This document shows positions 10,907 through 19,424 of a DNA stretch of 64,000 nt, in pieces. The position numbers and the translations under genes were made by a program. How positions within the stretch are numbered: the stretch's first letter is position 1; each line of letters opens with the position of its first letter. The notes below the pieces were generated by a model that worked only from the letters and a program-made list of their open reading frames with translations, ran no database searches and was not told the origin of the DNA. This stretch comes from Coccinella septempunctata (Eukaryota; Arthropoda; Insecta; Coleoptera; Coccinellidae): contig NC_058196.1 of NCBI RefSeq assembly GCF_907165205.1, forward strand, positions 14,302,501 to 14,366,500. Reading direction: 5' to 3'.

Positions 10907-12277
10907 ATGCCAGTGACCACAAGATTACAGAACGCGATGGAGACTCAAGCGGTAATGGACTTTTTGAGAAAATTAAATGAGAAAATGGACGAGAATTCTT
11001 GTAAGTTGGAAGAAAATTCTCGAAAATTGAATGAGAAAATGGACGAGAACTCTTATAAGTTAAATGAGAAAATGGACGAGAACTCTTGTAAGTTGAACGA
11101 ACAAATGGTCCAAATGGAAGAAAATTCTCGAAAATTGAATGAGAAAATGGACCAGATTAAGGAAAATTGTAATGATGTGGTGAGTCAACTTACAGATAAA
11201 TTGGATAAGAAACTGGAAACCATGAATGAAAAATTTGAAAAAGTAGACGAGAAGTTTGATATAGTGAACGAAAAATTTGACGAAGTTTATGAAAGAGTTG
11301 ATGAAAAGTTTGACAAAGTTTATGACGATGTTAATGGAAAATTGGAAGAAATGGCAGGAATAATTGAACATCATTCCAAATTGATAGATTCCTTGAAAAG
11401 AATGTTAAACAAAACAGATATTTTGGCTTCAACACCCTACAGCACAGCGAAAGCGGAAAATGACGGCGAAGGTAGTAGAATGAAGATCAAGCCTCCAACT
11501 TTTGATGGAAAAATACCCTGGTCGACATATCAGAAACAGTTTGAAGCTGCTGCGCTGGCGAACAATTGGAACGATAACGAAAAAGCCACGGCATTAATAA
11601 TAGCTTCACGAGGAGAGGCACTCAACATTCTGCAAACGATTCCGGAGAGTCAACAAGCCTGTTACGAAGTTCTTACATCGAAACTTCAGATGAGATATGG
11701 CGATGCTCATCTAGAACAAGTTTACCATGCACAAATAAAGAACCGAGTGCAGAAAACAGGGGAAAATCTCCAGGAGTTTGAAGCTGATGTGGCGAGATTA
11801 GTCAGGCTGGCTTATCCATCTGCTCCAGATAGCTTCCTGGAACAGCTATCAATCCAGACATTCGTGGATGGGATAAAGGATAGTGAAATACAACAAGCCC
11901 TGAGACTAGCACGCCCTAGAACCGTAGATGATGCCTTGGCCCAGGCTTTGGAAATAGAGGCAGCGAAGCAAGCGTCGCATAGAGGACACCTTCGTGTAAG
12001 ACAAGAGCAAGAAAAAGATCGATCTGTTGAGGAGATTGTCAGAGAAAAAGTCCGCAGAATATTGCTTGCTAGGAAAAAGGATGCTGTGTGCTGGAACTGC
12101 AACAAAAAGAGGCATTTCAAGCAAAATCGTCCAGAATTTGAAAGGGCTACAGCTGGGAAAATAAAAGGAGTCGCTGTGGTAGACAATAGCTCGACCAAAA
12201 CCATTGACTGTCCCCAGAATTCCAGCCATTGTTCGCGCCTGGAAGAAAAGATCGATTTAAGGCGGACCAACCCGTAA
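10907..12277 (+). CDS. gag-like protein of element 2
   Basis: The open frame from ATG 10907 is 456 codons; the TTG at 10901 is not needed. Residues about 20-160 form a long coiled coil built of a repeated NEKMDENS/KLNEKMD unit. A capsid-like region follows (about residues 185-340; PWSTYQKQFEA, EKATALIIASRG, LQEFEADV, FVDGIKD), clearly homologous to the gag at 394-1672. A zinc knuckle follows at residues 395-408, but its last ligand is Arg (C395, C398, H403, R408; CGT in place of TGT), so the finger should not fold normally. The C-terminal 40 residues run into the deletion junction and are probably not native. It would assemble particles and bind element RNA. Confidence 0.85.
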   Translation: MPVTTRLQNAMETQAVMDFLRKLNEKMDENSCKLEENSRKLNEKMDENSYKLNEKMDENSCKLNEQMVQMEENSRKLNEKMDQIKENCNDVVSQLTDKLDKKLETMNEKFEKVDEKFDIVNEKFDEVYERVDEKFDKVYDDVNGKLEEMAGIIEHHSKLIDSLKRMLNKTDILASTPYSTAKAENDGEGSRMKIKPPTFDGKIPWSTYQKQFEAAALANNWNDNEKATALIIASRGEALNILQTIPESQQACYEVLTSKLQMRYGDAHLEQVYHAQIKNRVQKTGENLQEFEADVARLVRLAYPSAPDSFLEQLSIQTFVDGIKDSEIQQALRLARPRTVDDALAQALEIEAAKQASHRGHLRVRQEQEKDRSVEEIVREKVRRILLARKKDAVCWNCNKKRHFKQNRPEFERATAGKIKGVAVVDNSSTKTIDCPQNSSHCSRLEEKIDLRRTNP

Positions 12278-12309
12278 TCGAAGACGACTGGCTACGCAAT
12301 CAAATGTAG

Positions 12310-12507
12310 CAAGCAAGTGACCGAATGAAAATGCACTACGACATCAAGGCTATTGAAGGTGGATTCACCGCTGGAGATCTGGTGTGGCTACGTAATCCAC
12401 AAAGGAGGAAAGGTTTTTCACCAAAGCTGCAGGGGCAGTGGGAGGGACCGTATGAAGTAATCAAGAGGATGAATGATGACCAAAGGTTGTCCATTTCAAC
12501 CGATTAG
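12310..12507 (+). pseudogene. Integrase C-terminal (GPY/F) fragment of element 2
   Basis: This frame includes ASDRMKMHYD, then LVWLRNPQRRKGFSPKL and WEGPYEVIKRMND, matching the equivalent stretch in element 1. An in-frame TAG at 12307-12309 lies just before it, at the large deletion junction. After RMND the frame is lost: comparison with element 1 shows about 14 codons missing near 12475-12483 with a change of frame. The following VVHFNRLAPY of the same module continues in the frame of the macro-domain reading frame. Ancestrally the two were one polyprotein. Confidence 0.8.
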
Positions 12508-13388
12508 CCCCGTACGCGCAGGACAAAGAAGAAGTACCTCTTGTGGAAGCCCCGATGCAAGGTAGCAGCGATTACCAGAAGTTTATGGATTGTTATGGTG
12601 AGACACGCGTTGCACGGTTCGGCGTTACACAGGAAGTACATCAAGATCTCTTTACCGTGTCTGAGGAATACTCTCTCGCTCATTGCGTAGCGGAGGACCT
12701 TCGTATGAGCAAAGGAATAGCAAGAGTATTCAGAAATAAATTTGGACGTCAGGAACAACTATTGCGACAGCAGCCAAGAATCGGAAAAGTTTTGAAATTG
12801 AAGGCTGAAGGTCGGTTCATTTATTACCTAGTCACAAAGCAACATTCCTATCAGAAGCCAACCTATCAGAATCTATGGACGGCACTGCATAGCTTGAAAG
12901 AAGACCTTCAACGCTTTGGGGTTAGGAAATTAGCTGTTCCCAAGCTCGGTTGTGGATTGGACCAGCTAAATTGGCGAGTTGTGCGAAGCATGCTGGAGGT
13001 GGTATTTCAGGGGACTGGTATACGGATCCTGGTGTGCAGTTTCAACCCAAAGCAGGCCAGGGAGCCTGGAAAAACTGTGGAGTGCTACTTCCATCAGAAT
13101 GGCTACTGTAGGAACGGTGATGAGTGCAAGTTTCGCCACGGTCCTCGAAGGAATTCACTAAATCTGTTCTGGGACAGAACAGGCTTAAGGAGGGGACAGT
13201 GTAACCAGTCCGGCCCTTGCGGTCGGACCTTTCGAGAACCAGAGCGGTCGAGAGCTTCTAGAATAACCGCGAAGGTACCTGAATGTTTCCGGCGCCTATA
13301 TAAGTCCAGCGGAGGAGCAGGTAGACTAGTACAAGTACAGTTACAGTGCAAGCGACTAGTGGAAATAAACAAGAGTGGAAATAAATAG
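12480..13388 (+). CDS. Pol C-terminal extension: TARG1/OARD1-like macro domain plus CCCH zinc finger
   Basis: The frame opens at the deletion junction with the last part of the integrase module (VVHFNRLAPY), so it is a Pol C terminus, not an independent gene; the first ATG is at 12555. A macro domain follows at about 12640-13050. It aligns with human TARG1/OARD1 across SLAHC, EDLRM, GRFIYYLVTK, KPTYQNL and GCGLD. The Lys of LVTK (12837-12839) and the Asp of GCGLD (12960-12962) correspond to the catalytic Lys84 and Asp125 of TARG1, which removes ADP-ribose from acidic residues and O-acetyl-ADP-ribose. Next is a C-x7-C-x5-C-x3-H zinc finger (13083-13139), a type that usually binds RNA. No stop precedes the polypurine tract; the frame runs about 60 codons into the 3' LTR. 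Element 1 lacks this extension. That the enzyme is active is inference. Confidence 0.88.
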   Translation, partial: PKVVHFNRLAPYAQDKEEVPLVEAPMQGSSDYQKFMDCYGETRVARFGVTQEVHQDLFTVSEEYSLAHCVAEDLRMSKGIARVFRNKFGRQEQLLRQQPRIGKVLKLKAEGRFIYYLVTKQHSYQKPTYQNLWTALHSLKEDLQRFGVRKLAVPKLGCGLDQLNWRVVRSMLEVVFQGTGIRILVCSFNPKQAREPGKTVECYFHQNGYCRNGDECKFRHGPRRNSLNLFWDRTGLRRGQCNQSGPCGRTFREPERSRASRITAKVPECFRRLYKSSGGAGRLVQVQLQCKRLVEINKSGNK

Positions 13389-13484
13389 TAGTGTAATAGT
13401 TAGTTTGTGAGTTATATGTGTATTAAGTGTAAATAAATAATTTAAATAAGTTGGACGTTTTAATCAAGCGAAGAAAACGTTACA
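13200..13484 (+). repeat. 3' LTR of element 2, polypurine tract upstream
   Basis: This copy is the same length as the 5' LTR, with about 7 substitutions. The purine-rich AAGGAGGGGACA just upstream (about 13187-13199) is the likely polypurine tract. Confidence 0.92.
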
Positions 13485-13530
13485 ATATCATTGGAACTTC
13501 AGTCTCCTTCTACATCCCCCTTATACCCGA

Positions 13531-13830
13531 GTCTGAATTCCACCCCTACTGTCATTAACGTACTCTGCTGGTGTGGATACCCGGGGGGTACCGAAGGCAC
13601 TTTGAGGTGGCTCACCCTTCCCTGAAATTTCCCGTCTTTCTTTGTTCCACCCCTACTGTCGTTAAAGTACCCTGCTGGTGTGGATACCCAGGGGGTACCG
13701 AGGACACTTTGGGGTGGCGCACCCTTTCCTCAGTTCCCGTCTTTTACCTCGTTCCTGTGTTCATCCCTACGGTTAGGTAGGCATTCTGCTGGTGTGGATA
13801 CCCGGAGAGTGCCGAACGAGCCTAAGGGTG
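13531..13830. repeat. Tandem repeat of 107-114 bp inside the solo LTR
   Basis: The segment CTGCTGGTGTGGATACCC starts at 13565, 13672 and 13786, giving spacings of 107 and 114. Each is followed by a GGTACCGA-like segment and a CCCGTCTTT-like segment, with scattered changes. It is GC-rich against the AT-rich surroundings and may be a repeated regulatory block of U3 or R. Confidence 0.8.
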
Positions 13831-14228
13831 AGCCGTCGTGACTCTGTGTTGTAATTTTTCATCCCCTAACCTGGCTGAAGTCCGATATCTGTCCGTTAAG
13901 TGTGCGTCTTAGGTTCTGACTGGCGAACAAGTCCCTAAACCCCCGTATAACTTTTGAGATCGAATCCTGTTTCATTCCGTCCGTTTTGCCCTGTAAATTC
14001 ACTGATTTCGAGTCACTGTACGAATTTTGTAATAGTGCCATTTGTGTTTCCTTGTAAGAGTCGACAAATATAATTTGTGTGCGTTGATTTTGAATTTCAC
14101 TGTTTGTCGCTAACACCCCAGACACCAAGGAACCTTGTCTTCGGCTAGTAGCTACCAGGGTAGGTTTGCTATTCTCCCTTAAAGAATAGCTGGCGCTCGA
14201 GTACACCGAGGAAAACCCGTTACAATAG

Positions 14229-15422
14229 ATATTATCACTTCATTATACAAATTGATAAATCATACATTTAAAGTCATGGGACAAAGTCAAGAGAGTCAAT
14301 TAAATAAAAAACAAAAAAATAACAACAATGAGATGTGAGATTTCTCATTTCTCTGGGTGCCATATTATATGACTAAAGTATTCCAATTTGCGTCGTTTGA
14401 TGGTTTTAATTACTTCTAACTCTTAGGCCATGCGATTGAGAACTATGTTATTACTTATCCTATTTACCCAGCTGGTCTTTAGTAATCGCCGGTACACCCA
14501 CATCTCGAATGATTCCAGACGTTTGAGCATTTTCTCGGTCAGTGTTGATGATTCCATGCTTCCATGTCGTACAGGAGATCTGGAAAGACATAACAGCGCA
14601 CCATCTTCATTCGCAACCTCAAGGTCAAGTAGTGACTAGTTAGTACTTTTTTCACGAATCTTCACGAAGGCGGATCAAGGTTTCTCTATTCTCGTTTTGA
14701 TCTCGACAGTTGGGTCCCACTGATGAAAGTTTCGACCTCCATCACATTGTTGTTTTTATTCTCTTTCTTCTTTTTCAACCAATGTAGCTGGTCATTATCA
14801 TTAAATGAATATTCGTGAAGAAATTCATTCCAAGATATCCATCCGTCGCCACAGTGACCCTAACGAGAGTCACTATATCCTTCGCTAGCTAAAAGGAAGA
14901 AAGCCGGTAGATGGCACTACCTCTGCGCGAACAAAATCATTTCAAGGAAGTTGACCACCCTGGTTCTGATAATAAGTAGGTTTTTCAGGAGGAATGAGAT
15001 CTAACTTTGTCACAGAATTAATGATTATTCGACCGGCAGAGCTTCTGCTGCGGCTGAGGTATAGGCGAGCAGAATGCAGAAAGAAGTATTGCTCGGTCAC
15101 CTCGAGTCATAAGGAAGGAGAAATATTTAAAGAATGTGTCATAGTTTTGTAGTGAGTATCCAAACAATAGCTCGGGAGAATCACACTTCTTAGAGATAAT
15201 GTATCAGTGTATGCCTTTCAAAGGATTTTCCGCTCACACATCGAATTACACAGAGAGAGGAAATATCATTCAAATCCTCGAGGGAAAAGAAAAATTTTGT
15301 AAATGGGAGACCGGTGTTCTGGAGATAACCAAAAGAAAGTATGCCTTAACACTCAACTACAGGAAGAAGCTCAAATATATGGAAATTACAATGGTCTGGT
15401 AAAACCAAAGGTTCTGCTACGA
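14229..15422. other. No gene recognised
   Basis: AT-rich to mixed sequence with short frames and no recognised domain. The frame at 15199-15402 lies just before a non-LTR fragment and may be its decayed upstream part. Confidence 0.4.
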
Positions 15423-15640
15423 ACAGCATGGCAATTCCTATAGTCATCTTTCCTTTCATGGTAGTTAACTGGACGGCAAATGAAATTATTAAGCTCAACA
15501 GATCCACAAGAAAAGTGATGAAAATTTATCGTAGCCTACATCCTAACTTTTAGATAGAAAGAATATACCTTCCTTGCATGCAGGGAGAGAGAGGTTTGCA
15601 AAGGAATACTAACGCCACCAACAAACGTTGCAAATTATCC
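15423..15640 (+). pseudogene. Non-LTR retrotransposon fragment, downstream of the RT core
   Basis: Reading from 15423 gives NSMAIPIVIFPFMVVNWT, then STRKVMKIYRSLHPNF, a stop, and IERIYLPCMQGERGL. This is the conserved segment after the reverse transcriptase in a common animal non-LTR group (NWT, TRK, HP, RLYLPR-EGGRGL). One stop interrupts it and the flanks are unrecognisable. Confidence 0.6.
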
Positions 15641-18087
15641 TTTGCTTATTCGAAGTCGACGGAGTTAAAATCAAAAACGAAGGTATTTGTTATGAATTGT
15701 CAAGATGGAGTGATAAATACTAGATGACATAAAAAAATATAATAAAAGTGGACACTCCAACAAGTTGCAGTGCATGCCATGTTTAGCAGGAAACTCTCAT
15801 GTACTTCATGTCTGCTTGTTCATGCTCTATCAGGTTATATAGAGAGACTATGTGGCACTACGAAAAGGTCATTTTGACCAGTTCTTCCTCCTTAATAGGT
15901 AAAATAAAGAAAACAAATTACTAGGGTGATAGTTAATCTCTCAACGAGCTCAATAAAGCTCATCTCCAGGAGTAATCACGTAAGTGAAGCTGAAAAACAT
16001 GGAAAAAACATACAGAAAGCTTGAAAAAAATGAAGGATAAAAAATGTAACTTAACGAGTAAAATGACATGACGGAATGATAAAATGAAACAAAATGATCA
16101 AACGTCACAATGAACGAAAATGGTCAATACCAAATAGTGAAAGTTCAGTAACATTAAATCTTTAAAAGGTCATTAGCATTAAAAAGGTGAAGTAATCAAA
16201 AATCAGAGGGTGCAAAAAGGTGAACAAAACAATAATAAAGGCAGAATGTCATGAAAAACTCACATCAAAATCTTCAAACACAATTCACAGAAAATCGCTT
16301 AGAGATAGATAGATGATCGTTCTTCCTCCTGTTAAAACTAAGACTCACCTTCAGAAACAACTCCCACAATCAAACACTTTTTTATGTGGAAGATTTGTAG
16401 CGGCTCTTGAAACCGAATTTCTTTGTGGCCTCGGATAGTATTCACAAACTGTTTAAGTAAGTAGGAAATGTAAATATATGACGACAGCAGAAAGAAAAAC
16501 ATGTGTTCTTTCTGTTCGAGGATGATCTAATATGGGCTCAGCCTTTATACTTTGCACCCAATCTCAGTGTTGGTGGGCAAAAGGGCAAGTGTCTTGTGAA
16601 ACAATCTCAGGATCAGGTCAACCTAGGCATCCTTGGCCGCTATTTGCATGATAATTCGAAGTTAAGATTTATGAAATTTACTGATGATTATTAGGTTTTT
16701 CCATTTATGCCCGTTTACACCGACTTATCTAAGGCAGATGTTATGTTGAGTCACACTTATTTCAAATATTGGTTGGCCTTAAGGTTGAGCCTGCCTTAAA
16801 TATGTCGTTGCAAACCAGTGGAGCATCCAGCGTCTCAGTTTATGTGGGTACTTGGCAAGTTTTAGGGGACTGCATTACCCCCAGCACCCCCTTGTGGATA
16901 TGCCCCTGGTGCGAATCCGGTATCTAGCGTTAGTTTTTTCTGATTCATTATTCATCACTCGATCTTCCAAAAGACAATTCTTATACGAATGTCATGAAGA
17001 AAGGCCTTTGTCTATAATTTCCTACCGAGTTTCCTACTGAATTGTCTCGTTAAAACGTCAAGAAAACAGCCTCCGGATCAATTTCCGCCAAGAAAGCCAA
17101 CCCTTGGATGTTTTTCAGTGCAGCAAAGCCGGTCCTAATTATCAGATCGTTAATACTGAAACCCCAGTTTGTGGTCTTTTTTCCGCCATTAGCCACATCA
17201 TAAATACGCAGCGCCCTCGGTTCACGACATTCTGGTTTTCCGTATTCTGGAGAGATGCTCCGGAACTTTTTGCAATGTCACCGACGAAATTCGTTTTTAA
17301 CGATTCGATGGCTATCGGCCGGTAGGAAGAAGTTGGGGGAGGCGTAAATCACGAAGGAAGAATTATATATTTTCTATGGAGGAATGGGAAGCGAAAGTTG
17401 GGCGAAGGGATTTGTCTCTTTGGGTTCCAAAGAGGACCGGGATTATCGAGAAGGAGATATACGGCCACTCCAGAAGTTTTCGATTTTCAAGTTGGTAGTT
17501 TCTTATTGGAAGATGGCATTATCCTATGCAATGGATTTCATTCCGAAAAACATGTTTTACCCATTTTATTGATTGAGTAGATTTTGCCGATATTTTTCCT
17601 CCTGGAAAATGTGAGTGGCTAATTGCACCAAATGATATGGTAAATCTTAGGAATCTTAGCCAAAGCTAGAATCAGTTGATAAATATTGAATGAAATTTTG
17701 AAATATTTCTCTGGTCATTGCACTGATGTCATTATTTGCTGCATTTGAAATCAAACAACACAAAGCTAAAAATCCAAAATTACTTCCTGCGTTTACCTAG
17801 AACCTTAACACTTTTACCTTCAGACGCAATTTTGAATGTATGCATTGCTCCCCATATCAGATTCATGCGACCATCGTCGAACAGAAGGACCATTTTAGTG
17901 AATCCAAGTTTCGCCGAAGAACACAAATCTGATATTTTCGTTCAAAGATTCATATTACAAAAATTTTCGCAAGGAACTAATTTTGGCTGCGACGAAATTC
18001 TTTCGTTCACAAAAAATTTTGCGTTCGTTCACCCAAACGTAATCTCTAATCACAACGGACAACGTAGCTACCCGAATAGTTGACCTG
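15641..18087. other. No gene recognised
   Basis: The first part (15700-16450) is very AT-rich. From about 16740 to 17560 the sequence is less AT-rich with several short frames, but nothing matches a known domain; it may be unique host sequence. The open frame at 17736-18083 is also unrecognised. Confidence 0.4.
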
Positions 18088-19424
18088 TCAAGAGGGCTTG
18101 ATGGAGTCCTCAATGAGTTTCTGATCAACTGTGGCCCCTATGCTAGACAGTGGTTATCAAAATTTTACACTGACATCCTAGACACGAGTAGCCTGCCTAA
18201 TGAATTTGAAAGAGTAAAAATAGTTTCCGTACTAAGCCAAATGCTCCAGCCGACAGCTATAGACCAATATCTCTTCTTAGCTCCTGCTACGAATTCTTGG
18301 AAAGTCTTATATTGAATAGAATCCAAGACAAATTACTTGCGAACATCCCAATCAAGCAGGCTGGGTTTAGACCAGACAGAAGCTGCACGGATCAGGCGGT
18401 GAGCCTGACAACATTAATTGAATCAGGGTACCAGGAATGTCTCAAAACCACGGTTGCGTTCATAGGCTTAACAGCTGCCTATGATACAGTATGGAGGGAA
18501 GATGTGCTCTATAAATTCCTGAGTGTGATCCCCAGTAGGAAGCTTGGTGGCCTCCTGAACACCATGCTCTCTGATCGAAAATTCAAAGTGATCATGAATG
18601 GAAAAGCCAGCAGACAGAGAATTTTAAATAATGGCCTACCTCAGGGCTACGTAATTGCCCCTGTCCTATTTAACCTGCATATTTCTGATCTTCCAGCAAC
18701 AATTGCTCATAAATTTGCGTACGACGACAATCTGGCTATAGCTGTGAAGCATAAATCTCGTGATACATCAGAGAGAATATTGGAAAGAGCTCTGGACACC
18801 TATTATAAATAATGGAGACTAGTTCCAAATCCCAGCAAAATAGAGTGTTCTTTCTTTTACTTAAATAATAAACAGGCCAACCATGAGCCTGAAATATTCT
18901 GGAAAGGTGAACGCCTTAGGTATAACGTATAACACGAATCCAAAATACCTGGGTAGTACATTGGAAAGAACGCTCTGCTTTAAAAACATCTGGAAAACAT
19001 GGGAATAATATTCTGGAAAAGCTATGCGGAATTTCATAGGGGGCGACTGCCGAAACTCTGCGATACTCGGCAATGGGCCTCGTCTTTAGAGCGGATGAAT
19101 ACGGGGCTCCGGTATGGATGGGCAGCCACCATGTTTCTAAAGTGGACGTGCAACTCAACAGGAGCATGCGAAACATAACGGGACGCATAAAATCTGCTCC
19201 AACCTATTGGCTCCCAACTCTCTGTCACATCATGCCGCCACATATCCGCCGAAGAGAGGCTCTCCCACGAGAATACAAGAAGATAGTGGGAACCCAGTGT
19301 TGCCTATCCATAACTATATACCTACTGCCTGCCTAACCAGATTAAAATCCAGACATTCGCCAGTCCAGCGGCCCAAAGACGAGCAATCCAGTTGACAACT
19401 TGGTTGTCAACCCGACGTGTTGAC

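Larger units (their letters stand above)
10560..13484 (+). mobile_element. LTR retrotransposon 2 (Ty3/gypsy-type) carrying a macro domain and CCCH finger
   Basis: Two 285-bp LTRs (10560-10844 and 13200-13484) start TGTAACC and end CGTTACA, differ at about 7 positions, and are flanked by ATAT (10556-10559, 13485-13488). The interior holds a primer-binding site, an intact-length gag frame, an integrase C-terminal GPY/F piece, and then a macro domain plus CCCH zinc finger before the polypurine tract. Protease, RT, RNase H and nearly all of integrase are deleted. The gag is clearly related to that of element 1 at 0.2-2.7 kb. It is inserted in a solo LTR of another family. The LTR divergence makes it older than element 1. 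Confidence 0.92.
9926..14224. mobile_element. Solo LTR of a third LTR-element family, split by element 2
   Basis: Sequence 9926-10559 plus 13489-14224 reads as one continuous unit of 1370 bp that starts TGTAACG and ends CGTTACA. It is flanked by ATAG at 9922-9925 and 14225-14228. The inner element 2 and its ATAT duplication interrupt it. A TATA box (TATAAAA) is at 10272-10278. No internal gag-pol of this family is present, as expected after LTR-LTR recombination. The right portion holds three tandem copies of a 107-114-bp repeat. Open frames here (for example 13859-14206 on the minus strand) show no known domain. Confidence 0.82.

Noticed and set aside
11060..11374. Minus-strand Phe/Ile/His-rich frame
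   Set aside because: Reverse of the repeated coiled coil of the element 2 gag.
11812..12270. Minus-strand frames of 152 and 107 codons
   Set aside because: Both overlap the well-supported gag and show no domain.
13531..13830. CRISPR-like spacing of repeats
   Set aside because: Units are 107-114 bp, imperfect, lack short spacers, and lie in an insect LTR.
13859..14206. Minus-strand frame of 115 codons in the solo LTR
   Set aside because: No domain, GC-rich LTR context, and no start or splice context; probably chance.
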